64,000 nucleotides of DNA from Parasponia andersonii (GCA_002914805.1 JXTB01000013.1:1116968-1180967); one strand, 5' to 3'; shown: positions 34,480-45,845, counted from the stretch's first letter. Notes: generated by a model from the sequence alone, not told the origin. A program made the numbers and translations.

Positions 34480-36500
34480 AAATACATTCCAACTTGGCAC
34501 TTAATTAAATTATATCAAAATACGAAACTCAAATGTTATAGTTAGCACCTACCCAAAATATCTATTTTTTTTCCTAACTTTTAAGGTTTTTCTATTGGAG
34601 TTTAGTTTTTCCCTAAACTCATAATATCTTCGAACTCCGCCCAAATTTATTAAATTTGTTATTTTTACTTTAAAAATTAGAAATTGACAAACATATTTGT
34701 AGATATATATTATTTTTACGTATATAATATTTTATTTTTATTTTTTCTAACTTTTTTTTTTACATTTATTGTATTAAAATTATGCCGTAAAAAATTTATG
34801 GAAATTTAATCTATGCATATTTTTTTAGAAACTCGTTATTTTTCTTTATCATACATGTTGTGTCTATTATTCGTTCCTGTCATACTTGTGTTATGCTAGC
34901 TCAGGCACACTACTTTTTATGTGGTGCCAGCCTAAGTATCATTACTAATCTTGTCATGACGTGTCGTGCTAGCTTATAATTATAGCGTGTCTGTCTTGGC
35001 TAATTTGTGTCAGCTTATTTTGACACTATTGCAATCGACTAATTGTCATGATTAGTTCTTGATGTCTTGGGCTATCTCCTAAGTTGTAACGGTGCCAAAA
35101 TTTGATAATTGTGTCGTCAATGCTATCAAATTTTTATTTATTTTTCTCCTCTTCATTAATTTAGCACATCCTAATAAAAGCTAGTACTACCTAGTATAGA
35201 GACAAAAAGGATCGATCCCACATGGATTGAGTGTTAAAGTGTCGTGAAATACTAGAATTATTGTGACTTAACTTTATCTAGGCATCTAAACTAAATGAAA
35301 TTAAAAAATAATTATAAAATAAATGTCAAAGTATAACTATGTAAATAAAATATGGACACTATTATGCACGATTGTACTATGGACTTGAATTCACCTAATT
35401 ACTTCAAAGTTTGTCAAATTAAGTAATTACTAGCTTAATTCCACTTAATTTACTAATCAGGGATCTAATCTAACCTCATTACCTCTTTTGAGTGTCAAAT
35501 ACGATAATATACCTAAGTACCTAAATTGATATCCTTATCTAACCCGATTATTTAAGTATTAAGTTAAGTTTAAGTCCTTAAATGAAAATCAAAGTATCAT
35601 TCACCTTCCAGTCTCTCAAGACTCTAAACTCTCAAAGTGATATTTATCTAGGTATTAAACTCTTCCCAAACTTACAATAGTTTGAATTATGTTTCTCAAT
35701 TCCATATTATGAAATCAATCTCTCTTGAGTATTGAATTCACAACTTAAGTTCAACTAATTTGTTGGCCAAATAAATTAGAAGCAATAAACAAAGAGAAAC
35801 AAAGTGAATTAAAGATAGAAAATAGACTAACAATAAACAAAATAATCTAAATAGAAGTAACAAGGGTACATCAAATCTTAGAATAGAAAATCTAGCCAAA
35901 CACAATAGAATCCATAGCTAATCTCAATAAAATATCCATAAATGAAGATATTTCACAAAGTATTCCAAATACAAAATTCTATAGATATTAGAAAGAAAAG
36001 AAAAGAAAAATTCTTATAGAGATGAACTTCAAGTTTTCAAGAATCTCTCTCAAGTCTCCTTCAATAAATCTTCAACTCTAAGTTTTATCTCTCTAGGAAT
36101 AAGATGCCTCCTTCTTGCGATTTTCTCTCCTCTCCGCACTAGGATTTGTAGCGTGGGTATATATTGGGCTCTAAAGATGGATGAATCTTGGCCATTGATC
36201 AGTAAAAGATGCTTAAAAATGACCATCAAGTGCGCTCCTGGGTGGCGCAGCTTGCGTCATTCTTAAAATAAGGGTGGCACTAGTTTAGTAGCGCAATTGC
36301 GCCATCCTCTCAGCCGGAGTTTTTTTTCACCCTTATTTTTTGCCCCATTTCACTCCGGTTCACCTCTAGACCCAACTTACTCCAAAATGCTTTTAAACTT
36401 CTTTTTTTTTCTACACTTATACCTCAATTTCTATTTATTTATGAATCTTACAAAAACACACGACATAATATCGAACTGACAAAAATACTTCATTTGTTAG
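34480..36500. other. Noncoding, probably repeat-derived DNA
   Basis: No gene is seen. The block from about 35090 to 36330 holds a GGATCGATCCCAC box (35208-35220), a run of GTGTCAA(A/G)-type strings, and near 36240-36310 a GC-richer segment with GGCGCAGC and GCGCAATTGCGCCA. I recall such strings from plant LTR-type repeats, but I cannot assign a family or find ends. Confidence 0.45.
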
Positions 36501-36592
36501 CAAATAACCCTTATAACCCAACTAGTTTGGACTAATTGTCATGAATTTTTTGCACATATATTGTCGAATTTTTCAAACGAGAGATTCCATGT

Positions 36593-36593
36593 T

Positions 36594-36630
<37 letters not shown>

Positions 36631-36631
36631 G
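36593..36631. repeat. (TA)n microsatellite
   Basis: This is an AT dinucleotide run with one TG interruption. It causes a spurious Tyr/Ile-rich frame. Confidence 0.9.
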
Positions 36632-36699
36632 ATTTCAATTTATCCACTATACATAATTTCTACACGTATTGTAATATTGCCCGTTCACATGTCGTTAAA

Positions 36700-36998
36700 A
36701 CTACCTTTGGTCTTGGATTCTCTTAACAACATGACAAATAAATAACAGGGACAAACATTTTCTTGTTATTTGGATTTTTCACTATAAAAAACAAAAGAAT
36801 TAGGAAAGGGACAAGTAATATTTTTTAAATAAAAAAAAAAGAGAAAAATTTTAAGTATTGGGATTAGAATTATCTCTAAAGAATGAGAAAATAAAATTTC
36901 AGATTGATATATATCAAATTTGACTATTCTTTTCTTCTGTTCTTTTTTTAAAAAAAATTCTATGCTTTTCTTCCTGAAAAAATCCAAATCACAAACAA
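36700..36998. mobile_element. MITE copy A (about 300 bp)
   Basis: The left end carries TTTGGTCTTGGATTC and, inside it, GTTATTTGGATTTTTC. The right end carries the inverted form CTGAAAAAATCCAAATCAC. The same arrangement, with shared internal strings (AATGAGAAAATAAAA, then GATATATATCAAATTTGA), recurs at 44800-45147. A short, noncoding inverted-repeat element in two copies fits a MITE. Superfamily and target duplication are not resolved. Confidence 0.55.
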
Positions 36999-37499
36999 AA
37001 TTTAACTTAAATTAAAGTTAGATTTAATTGAGAAAATCAGGGTCATTTAATAGTTTTGAGAAGTTAAAGAGCTATTATGCAATTATTATTTGCAAGCCTA
37101 GGTGAGAAACACTTAAAACTAGGGATTGAAGAGTAAAATCTGATAAACATTAGACCAAATATGAACAGCCACGTGCTCCACCCCATCTATTTCCCCAAAC
37201 TCTTTTCCCCTCCAGCCAACACCGCTACTCCCCAAACTCGACACGTGGCCCTACTTTCTCCCTCGCCATCTGAATAGGCCTACCTTACGTACTCGCAGTG
37301 GCCATCGACACTGCAAATCGCTGGTAGGAATGCGAAGAAGAAAAAAAGGACCTATTGTTCTCTCTCATTGATTCGCCTCCCTCCATCTGAACCAGTGACC
37401 TTGTAGACCGCCATCTCCTTGCCCAGGTCTCGAAGCCCCTCCACTGCCCATGATGTGCCACCACTTTTTGCCAATAAGCTATGGTTAAGAGACAAGAGA

Positions 37500-38309
37500 A
37501 ACGACCTCGAAAAAGTTTACTTTTTGCTGTTGTAGTTTAAGCTTTTGTCATTTCCTGCAGTTCAGGGTGGTACCTTGGCCTCCACTCTTTGAAAGATTTG
37601 ATTCAACATATAGTTTGTCAAGTGGTCTTGCCATTCGCCGAAACCTGTTCTTGATCATGCTCAAGTTCTACTTTTAAAAGCATGCACATAATCATTTTTC
37701 AATCGAGAGGCTTATCGACGAACCAAATATATCCAAAAGCTTGTTACGATGTTGCCGCAGAATGCTAATAAGAACGAATTTACCAATATTTTCTTGGGTC
37801 GAATCGCGGACTAGGTCGCTCTCTTTAAAAAGTTTCGCGGCTCTGCCCAAGACTGTGCAAGCAGACTAGGCCCGTCGTCCCCAGGATAAAACAGCCTAGA
37901 ATTACCTCTGTATTGGACTTCTACTGTACAGAAGAAGACCACAAAAACAAACACCCTTCTGCTGGTTGGAAACGAAAAGATAAGAACCAGTTTTTTAATT
38001 AAAGCAAAGAGCTCGGGGTATATTTTCTTGTATTTAAAACTGAAGCTTTCTTTGAAATATATAGAAAAAATCAAGTAGAGAGAGTCAGGAAGGAAAAAAA
38101 CGAAAAGTACTGGGAAAGTGAAGAAAAACGTGGAGAAGAGAATGGTGGAGAGAATATCTAGAGTCCAACAGAAAGCCTAGATTTGTTCTTTATTTTACCA
38201 ATTTCAATAAAGTATTCTTAAAGATATTAAAAAATATTATTATTTAATTAAGAAATAGCAATCTCCTGATACAACGATTTATAATTAAACAAAAATATCT
38301 GCTCCAACA
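37500..38309 (-). repeat. 3' LTR of a minus-strand Ty1/copia element (far end unresolved)
   Basis: In minus orientation it starts at 38309 with TGTTGGAGCAGATATT, directly after a polypurine tract (AAGTGGGGGAT, 38320-38310), as copia 3' LTRs do. It runs toward lower coordinates through a pyrimidine-rich leader-like part. I could not identify the end, so the lower limit given is a guess. The sequence further down to about 37140 is GC-richer and may or may not belong to it. Confidence 0.6.
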
Positions 38310-38830
38310 ATCCCCCACTTGAAATTTTTAAAAAACATTTTTCTTCATCGACCAATGTAATACTCTTAGAATTGTGCATAAGTAAAGGAATGTATCGACT
38401 TGAACCCTTACATAGTAAAGATGATCTAGGTTTTACTAAAGTAACTTATAGTTTTGAACTCAATCTCTAATAACATCACACACACAATTCTACCAGGGTG
38501 AAGTCCAAAAGCCCGCGCATCCGTGCTTTACAACCATGAACGTGTATCCCAATTCACTAAATGCTCTACAGAATTGCCCAAAATCCCATAGGAAGTAGCC
38601 ACACTCACCTAAGTCTATCAAGAGTACTCCTGCAGCTAGGTACTCCACTCCATATAGAGTATAGATCTCATTAAGAGTTAATAAATAACTTAATCTTCTA
38701 TTGCTTCAGGATATTATGCTTCAGCAATAGCGTGATTCTTTTCATATCACTTCATGATTTGTTATTACCCATTGAACCTAGTTCTTTGGATCTTCAGTAA
38801 ATAGGTTGGGATTCCATCATAAGTGACTCA

Positions 38831-39442
38831 TCAATCTAAAGGCATTAGTCCCATTCCTTTCGAGATTTTGAAAACCTTTTCTTTAGCTAATCCTTTCGTC
38901 AAAAAGTCAGCCAAGTTATCATCAGTACGAACATGATCCACTTTTACAACTCCAGTAGTGAGATATTCTCTAATAGTACTATGTTTGCGACGTATTTATC
39001 GTCTTTTTCTGTTATAATAACAATTCTGAACTTTCGCAATAGCCACGATACTATCACAGTGAATCAAGATGGCTGGAATCGGTATCTCCCATAAAGGGGC
39101 GTCAGATAGTAGACTTCTTAACCATCCGGCTTCTTCACTAGCTAATGCTAGAACTATCAACTCAAACTCCATTGTTTATTGAGCCGAAACAGTCTGTTTC
39201 CTAGACTTCCATGAAATAGCTCAACCAGCTATGCTAAATATGTAGCCACTAGTAGCCTTGGAGTCATCCGAAAGAGTGTTTCAATCAGCATCACCATATC
39301 CTTCTAGGACAATGTGAAACTTTTGATAATGTAATCCAAAGTTCATAGTTCTCTTTAGGTACCTCATGACCTTTTCAATAGCATACCAATGCTTGATACT
39401 AGGTCTACTAGTAAACCTATATAGTAGTCCTATAATATAAGC
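38831..39442 (-). pseudogene. Ty1/copia RT end and RNase H, decayed
   Basis: Minus-strand sequence reads AYIIGLLYRF, RPSIKHWYAIEKVMRYLKR, GYGDAD, ATSGYIFSIAG, SWKSRKQTVSAQ, ALASEEAGWLRSLL, HCDSIVAIAKVQNCYYN, IRRKHSTIREYL and DDNLADFLTKGLAKEKV, and ends MGLMPLD before a double stop at 38833. This is the copia RNase H order and C-terminus. Stops are present (for example after SAQ). The upstream part of the same reading frame continues at 41842-41960, on the far side of an inserted element. Confidence 0.88.
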
Positions 39443-39447
39443 TATGT

Positions 39448-40101
39448 GTCACAACCTTAGCCTCAAACTAGACAATTGTGCGGTATTTAGCACAGTCTGT
39501 CACACTAAGTCAGCCGACTAATACTCAAAAAAAGGACTTAAAGTAAGTTGTGAGATAGAATGGCAAAGCATAAGAGAATTTGAGTGAACAAAAGTTTTGT
39601 ATTTCTCTTAGAATGCTTACAACTCTCACAAATAGGACTTATGTATAAATGCATCTAAAGGCTCTTTAATATAAGCGAAGCCTAAACTAACAAATGGTTA
39701 TAATCATACCAAGTGGCATGATCTTATAAAGGGTCTAAAATATTCCCAAATAAAGTAGTATTATCTACAAAGATATTTGTAGAGAAATCGAGAACAAGTA
39801 TGGCCTAGATCCTTCTAGGAGGTTCACCCACCATCTTAGCTTTTCCAAGTTATTTTAGGAGTTTTTAGGACCGTCTCAACCTGACTAGTACTATCCATCC
39901 TTGTCTAGAGCCTTCTAGGACTTAGTAGCACCATCTAGAGTCTTCTAACATAGCCAAGACCTCTCTTGATCATTCTAGAAATGTCTACCACATTCTAGGG
40001 CATTTTTTTTATCCTTTTGGATGAGCAGTATATATAGAAGATTTTAGAGCCATGAATAGTAATATTTAGATTTTGGGGAGTCAAATGAGCGGGGTGTAAT
40101 A
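39448..40101 (-). repeat. 3' LTR of the gag-only element
   Basis: It aligns along its length with 41176-41836: shared CTAGACAAT(T/C)GTGC, CTTTGTATTTCTCTTAGAATGC and CTTCTAGGAGGTTCACCCACCATCTT-like strings. The copies differ at several percent of sites by eye, so the insertion is old. Confidence 0.9.
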
Positions 40102-40104
40102 CAC

Positions 40105-41115
40105 TCTCCTACTCAAGTTTGCGACGTTCCTGTCATACCATCGATTTTGAACTGCTCGATATGGTTTTTGAACTGCCATAAGGCATTCTCATGCTCCCAG
40201 CTAGCCTCGGTCTCTGGCAAATTCTTCCATTTCACTAAGTATTCTTGATAATTAGGCACACCACGTCACTTGAGCTCTAACTTGGCCTAATTCTGAAGAC
40301 CATCCATGAAAAAGAATAGGGTATCTTTATCTGAAGTGTCTGGGACCTCAAGTAAGAGTATGGTAAGCTCTTTCATTTAGTCTCTAACACTACTAGATTG
40401 TTTGAGACAGTGAAGACGGCCCCTCACCTCCTCTTCAGCATTCTCAGAGAAGAATTACCTCTTAAGCTCTCTCTTGAAGTCATCAAAGGTGACTATAGTG
40501 TACACCCTTCATTGCATCTTCCCGTATCTTCGCCTCCACAATAGCATGGTAGTATCGGTTAGATACAAGGCCATATTACAAATTTTACCGGTGGCCTCGA
40601 AATATTGTTCGAGTTCCCATAGGAAGTTCTCAAATTCCTAAGTATTTCGAGTACTATTGAAGGTCTTTGGTTTAGGTACCTCGACCTTTCTTGCATCAAT
40701 GGTTGTTATAGTAGTCACCCCATGTGGCCACTGCTCGCTTGCACAAAGTAAGATTACTACTCATCTCATTTACTCTAAGTAAAATATTAGTGAGTTTTCT
40801 TTGGAAGAGATCTTGTACCTTGGAAATTTCCAAATGAAGGGACTCGATCTCGTGCCTTAAGTTAGCCATTAGCCCACTAAACGCATCTTTGATACTGTTG
40901 TAGATCTCCGCATCTTCGGTCTCCAAACCGTCATAACGGCCATCGAGATCGTCTACTTACTCGTCCAATGTGCCCAAGTTGGACTCTAATCAGGATATTC
41001 TAGCCTCCAAACTAGTCACCATATCCCTTGACTTGCCGCAAGTAGTACTCTTCTTCCCTTCATCATGCCCACATTCAGAAGCACGAACTTCAACAGGGTT
41101 AGGAATTGCAGCCAT
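40105..41115 (-). pseudogene. gag-like gene of the gag-only element, broken
   Basis: A start at 41115 gives MAAIPNPVEVRASECGHDEGKK. It is followed by a long amphipathic, probably coiled-coil region (LEARIS, LESNLGTLDE, LANLRHEIESLHLEISKVQDL) and an AVATWGDYYN segment. A capsid-like part follows in shifted frames to about 40110, with strings near 40480-40240 that look like the retrotransposon gag domain. In-frame stops occur early (about 40988 and 40960) and repeatedly later. The coiled-coil N-terminus followed by gag fits the protein of plant TR-GAG elements. No zinc knuckle or enzyme is visible. Confidence 0.7.
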
Positions 41116-41163
41116 GGTCTTTTTATAGACAATAGAACCACCAAGATATAACGAGCAACCAAA

Positions 41164-41175
41164 GCTTTGATACCA
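41164..41175 (-). other. Primer-binding site of the gag-only element
   Basis: The minus strand reads TGGTATCAAAGC next to the LTR end, one base from the initiator tRNA-Met complement TGGTATCAGAGC. Confidence 0.8.
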
Positions 41176-41836
41176 TGCTATAACGACTCTAGGTTCAAAC
41201 TAGACAATCGTGCAGCACTTAACACATTCCGTCATACTAAGTTAACCTACCAACACTTAAGAAAGATACTTAGAGTAAGCTCTGAAATAAAGTGATAAAG
41301 GATAATAGAGCTTGAATAAATGAAAGCTTTGTATTTCTCTTAGAATGCATACAACTCTCACAAATGAGACTTGTATATAAATGAACCTAAAGAGTCCTTT
41401 ATGTAGACAAAGCCTAAACTAATCAAGGGTTATGATCATGCCAAGTGGTATGATCTTACAAAGGGTCTAGAATATTCGCAAATAAAGTAGTAATATCTAC
41501 AAAGATGTTTATATAGAGAAATCTAGAACAAGCATGGCCTAAATCCTTCTAGGAGGTTCACCCACCATCTTGGCTCTTCTAAGCTATTCTAGGAGTTTCT
41601 AGGAACGTCCTAACCTATCTAGCACTACTCAACCTTGTCTAAAGCCTTCTAGGACTTAATAACACCATCTAGAGGGTCTTCTAACATGGCTAAAATTTCT
41701 CTTGATCATTCTAGAAGTGTCCATTACATTCTAGGGCCTTCCTCTATCCTTTTGGGTGAGCTGTATATATAGAAGATCTTAGAACCATGAATAATAACAT
41801 TTGGATTTTGTGGAGCTAAATGAGTGGGGTGTAACA
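41176..41836 (-). repeat. 5' LTR of the gag-only element
   Basis: In minus orientation it starts TGTTACACCCC and ends TATAGCA, with the primer-binding site directly after. It is followed on the plus strand by the TATGT duplication. Confidence 0.9.
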
Positions 41837-41841
41837 TATGT

Positions 41842-41960
41842 CTAGCCTAATGCAATCGGTAGCATATCGCAAACTACCAATTATGCTTGCTTTCGGGATT
41901 TTTGCCTTAAAAGACAGATTTCTAATTTTATCCCTTTGAGTATAAACAACTGTCTCTCAT
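41842..41960 (-). pseudogene. Ty1/copia RT fragment (upstream part of the copia relic)
   Basis: The minus strand reads VVYTQRDKIRNLSFKAKIPKASIIGSLRYATDCIRL, the C-terminal reverse-transcriptase segment of copia (usual form: PYASAVGSLMYAMVCTRPDI). It continues in frame into 39442 and below once the inserted gag-only element is removed. On its other side it is cut off by LTR-like sequence in plus orientation. Confidence 0.8.
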
Positions 41961-43035
41961 ATGAAATTATGATATTTGCTAGATTAAACTACCTTAGTTG
42001 AATAGTTTATTCATCTGAAAAAGATTCCATGACTTTATATGTGTATAAAGAAACAAACATGATTAAGTGTTTATTATGGGGAGACTTGTTTCTTTATTTA
42101 AGTCTAAATGAAGTAGTTTACAATCTGTAAATAAAGATGGAATACTTTATTTACTATAGGTTGTAGTGTTTTTCTATCTCAACGGGAATGATGTGTCTCA
42201 AATCATTGAAGTATCTGACTTCTGATAGAAACACTAATATAACATAAACAAGTTATGTGTATTAAACTGGACCAAGTAATATAAAGAATTGGAGTGCCGT
42301 AACTCAATTCTTATATTATCACAAACTAGCTCTTAGCATATAAATCTTAATCCTTGATGTTTGACTAGACTTGCTTTCAAATGTTATGGCCTTTTGATTT
42401 GTTAAAAGACTAACCTCTATGAAGTTAGAAGTGAAATCTGACATATTGGAGATTATGGCTTATGAATTGATGGGAACACCAAATAATTAAGGATACTATA
42501 CATTAATGCCAATTTAGATTCTTTCAAGATTCATGGAATAATTAAATTTAAGATCTTAGTATTCACTTTGTGAATTGGTTGATAATTTTGTCTAAATGGC
42601 CATTGAGAACAGAAGTATCGACAATATTATTCCTTGATAGAAAAATGGTAACTTAAAAGTAAATAGGTATTGGAGGGGTTTAAGGGAATTTCACCTATCC
42701 AACTACGGCATAATATAGGGATTATATATGTGGTATAGAATATGCTAGATGGATCGGTTAATCAAGGTTAGTTGATTAAATCTCTATAAAAAAAATATGA
42801 CATTTAATCTAAGAGTGCAGAATTGGGCCTTTAGTGGAGACTCCCCTTTACTAATAATATTTATATAAATACCATAATAAGAGTTATTATGTATTTATCA
42901 TATTGGACATTACTTTATAAAACACATTTGGACTCTGATGCTCCATGTCTTTTATTTGTTCGTAAATTTAAAGTTTTTTTCCAAATGGGTTGTCAAATAA
43001 AATAAGTAGACTTTTCTAGAACCCTAATATTGGAT
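41960..43035 (+). repeat. Diverged copia LTR fragment, plus orientation
   Basis: From about 42050 on it runs parallel to the LTR at 62026-63673: shared AGATGGAATACTTTA, TAGAAACACTA, (T/G)TGCCGTAACTCAA, GTAATTTCACC-like and AAATGACATTTA(A/G)TC(T/C)AAGAGT strings in the same order. The LTR start (TGTTGG) is missing. It interrupts the minus-strand copia pol, so it is either a truncated solo LTR or the residue of a nested element. Confidence 0.7.
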
Positions 43036-43785
43036 TTGGATTTCCGTTAATGGAGTTGACAAAGTGTTATTCTCTAATTTGAATTTTATCAATTTTACGG
43101 ACCGAAATATTTGAATGTCTTTGCTTTGTAAATCAATTCTTAAGTTATATTTCTTTGTGTTAGGAGATCGGCTTTGTGGAAGCAATAACACATTGCTAAA
43201 ATACGAGTTGAGAAAATTTGGGTAAAATGAAAAAAAAAAAAAATTAAGTACAAAAGAATTAACATAGTTCACCCAATTTAGGTTATATCCACAGATAAAG
43301 CTATGAAAAATTTCATTATGAAAAGGAGATTACAACTCACTTCTCTCTAAATACAAGAAGAGAACAAATAAATCTCTCTCTTGAAATAGGAGAAAACACT
43401 CTCTAAATAATTTATGAGAAAATAAATGAAACACTAAGAGGAATTTCTAGGCTTGAATTTTCTCTTCAAAATGAAGAGGATTTAGAATGGGATACCAAGC
43501 AAATGATGAAATCATCCGTATTTATAGAACTTGAAAGATAGTGTGAACATCATCTTTTACTATTTCAATTACGGCTGTTCTTTTCACTATTACTATTGCA
43601 GCTGTCCTTTTTACTATTCTTATTACGACTGATTGGTGAACTATAATTATTGATTTGTTCAACACTTTGTGACTCAATCACAGTCCTGAGTTTTAAGTAT
43701 TGATATAATGTTAACTGGCACTAGATTTCCTCATCTTATATTAAACGTTTTGTTTTCTTTTCATTCTCTTTTGACGATTTAGACA
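43036..43785. other. Noncoding DNA, possible LTR-derived
   Basis: No gene is seen. The segment near 43250-43450 (TAGTTCACCCAATTTAGGTTATATCCACAG and after) resembles a kind of string common in plant copia LTRs, but I cannot place ends. The frame at 43024-43272 is low-complexity. Confidence 0.4.
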
Positions 43786-43789
43786 GGCA

Positions 43790-44290
43790 GATTTACGGAA
43801 AATAGGATTCACCTTCCAGTTCCCACTGCATGTCGTCTTCAAAAGCTTGTTATTTTTCTAATCTTTTTTAATATCTAGTCATTTTGTTCCCGAAAAGCGT
43901 GAACAGTGTAACAATTAACACGCGCGTTATATCTATATTAATAGAGTTTACTTCAAAATGGCCCATTGATATAATATAACGGGGATTGTGTATATCTTGT
44001 CCGACACCGTATATAAACCAATCATATAATTAAGGATAATAGGTGATAACGATCATTGACTATAGATTGGATTTTAATAAAAGAAAAACAAGAATTGCTA
44101 TTTCTAACAAACCTTTTTTTTTTTTAAGCAACTGATCCCTGTTCACTCGAAATTAAATAAAAAAAACGGAATCAAAGAATAAATAATATGCAAACAAATA
44201 CCTAGTAAGCATACCTTTGCTGCATGAGATGAGATGTACGTAGAGATTTTGATTAAAAAAATAGTGTTTTTGAGTCGTAGAATTATAATA
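43790..44290. repeat. Duplicated segment, copy A
   Basis: It is collinear with 45200-45640. Shared strings are GAACAGTGTAACA(AT)..CACGC, ACATAATATAACG(C/G)GGAT, TGATAACGAT, AAACAAGAATT(G/T)CTA and GAGTCGTAGA. Copies are strongly diverged with indels. In copy B the MIR482-type hairpin follows directly after GAGTCGTAGAG. In copy A no hairpin follows. Confidence 0.7.
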
Positions 44291-44799
44291 TAGAATTCAA
44301 ATCTTGTTTTTTAAATTCAGAAACAAATTTAAATTAAAAATTTTAAAAATATAAAATACACACCTAAATTTTTCCAAATAATAGTTTGGAATTGTGGAAT
44401 ATTTATAGCGGTCTAGTAACTCCCACCGAGTGTCAAAAAGATGAGCGACTCAACCCGGAGTATTATGAAAATTCCCGTAATGTTCCTTGGACTGATGCAT
44501 GCTCGTGGATACAACCCGCACCACCACTATCACAGATTCCGACACGAAGAAACATAAAAATTGAAACAAAGGATATTTGAAAACCCATTCCCAACGTGAA
44601 TTGAAGTCAAAATAGATGTAAAAAAAGCAGGATTCCTATATGAATTGGATTGTAGTGGAAGTAGATTATTAATTTGCTAATATAGTTCATTTTCAGTTAA
44701 GTCAATATACCATAATCAGAGTAAAAATGAAAATACGCATTTGAGCCTAAACTTCTAATTTCTAAACGTATCTTTCTAATTCACATTTCATTAGGCTAC

Positions 44800-45147
44800 G
44801 TTCGGGCTTGAATTCACTAGAGAACAAGAAAAATAAATAAGAGGAAATCACTTTCTTGTTATTTGGATTTTATTTAAAATTTGGAAAAAAGTAAGAAAGA
44901 CAAAAATACTTCAAAAAGTAAATTAGTATTTGATTAATAATCATCACAAAAATAATGAGAAAAATAAAACATCAATATATATAGAATTGTTTTTTTTTTT
45001 TGTGTAATATATATGTAGTCAAATTTGAAATTTAGTTTTCTATATATATAGTCAAATTTAAAATTTAGTTTCTTTCTTTTTCTCAAGATTATCCTCTTTA
45101 TTATTTATTTTCCTCCTTCAAAAAATCCAGATCAGATCCAAACAGAG
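44800..45147. mobile_element. MITE copy B (about 350 bp)
   Basis: It is the second copy of the element at 36700-36998: ACGTTCGGGCTTGAATTC at the left, then TCTTGTTATTTGGATTTT, with CAAAAAATCCAGATCAGATC at the right in inverted form. It lies between the two copies of the duplicated segment. It has internal TATATATA strings and no coding capacity. Confidence 0.55.
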
Positions 45148-45199
45148 TACACGTATAACTCTGCACCAGATATCGTCATGTTCTACTAAAACGTTTGCC

Positions 45200-45640
45200 T
45201 TTATCTTGTTTTCATTTGAACTATGCAGTCACACCGGTTGATGGAATAAGGACTGACCTTTACGCATCTCCCACATGGCATGTGATCATCTTCCAAAAAT
45301 TGTTATTTATCTTATAGATTTTAATCCCAAGTAAATATCCCAAATTGTTTCTTTTAAGACGTTTGAACAGTGTAACACGCACGTTAAATCGATCTTAGGA
45401 GAGTTTACAACTAATAGAAACATAATATAACGCGGATCATGTATTGTTTTACACGACGATAGTAATTAATTAATCATCTAAGAATGATAACGATATTGAC
45501 AATAGTGAATGGAAATTTCGAATTAATTAAAATGAAAACAAGAATTTCTACTTCTACCAACTTCTTTTTTTCCATCTTGGGAAAAGAGAAAACCAAAAAT
45601 ATAGCAAATATATATATATATATACCTGGTTGAGTCGTAG
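45200..45640. repeat. Duplicated segment, copy B
   Basis: See copy A at 43790-44290. This copy lies just 3' of the MIR482-type hairpin on the transcribed minus strand, so it may be part of that primary transcript. Confidence 0.7.
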
Positions 45641-45675
45641 AGAATTTAATGAACATATGGAAGTTGATGAGATAG

Positions 45676-45845
45676 AAGGGAAAGGGAGGAACCGCTGGAA
45701 ATCATCGGAATGGGCGGCCTTGGAAGAATATGAATCAATATATATATATATACACATATATATATATATATCTATCTTGTTTTCTTTCATCCCAAGCAGC
45801 CCATTCCTACAAGTTCCAGTTGCTCAAATCTCCTTTTCCCTCTTC
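45676..45845 (-). ncRNA. MIR482: miR482/2118-family microRNA precursor
   Basis: On the minus strand a long foldback has a 5' arm at 45807-45787 (GGAATGGGCTGCTTGGGATG), which is very close to known miR482-5p. The 3' arm at 45727-45705 ends CCGCCCATTCCGA, the CCxCCCATTCC signature of miR482/2118. Pairing extends past the duplex on the basal side (GGGAAAAGG with CCTCCCTTTCCC, and CTGGAA with TTCCAG), giving a stem of about 45-50 bp. The loop contains an (AT)n run. By family knowledge the 22-nt product targets the P-loop codons of NBS-LRR resistance genes and triggers phased siRNAs. The 3' arm here is complementary to GGAATGGGCGG, which can encode Gly-Met-Gly-Gly of that loop. A TATA box at 45912-45904 supports minus-strand transcription. 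The plus-strand reading also ends in CCCATTCCTA, so strand is not absolutely certain. Confidence 0.85.

Larger units (their letters stand above)
39448..41836 (-). mobile_element. Non-autonomous gag-only LTR retrotransposon (TR-GAG-like), inserted in copia
   Basis: Two LTRs of about 660 bp (39448-40101 and 41176-41836) flank an interior of about 1.07 kb. TATGT lies immediately outside both ends (39443-39447 and 41837-41841). Removing the element restores the copia reading frame through SLRYATDCIRLDIAYIIG, which confirms both ends. In minus orientation a primer-binding site TGGTATCAAAGC (41175-41164) follows the 5' LTR, and a purine tract (AGTAGGAGAGTG) precedes the 3' LTR. The interior carries only a gag-like reading frame; no protease, RT or integrase is visible. 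Such elements need another element's enzymes to move. Confidence 0.9.
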
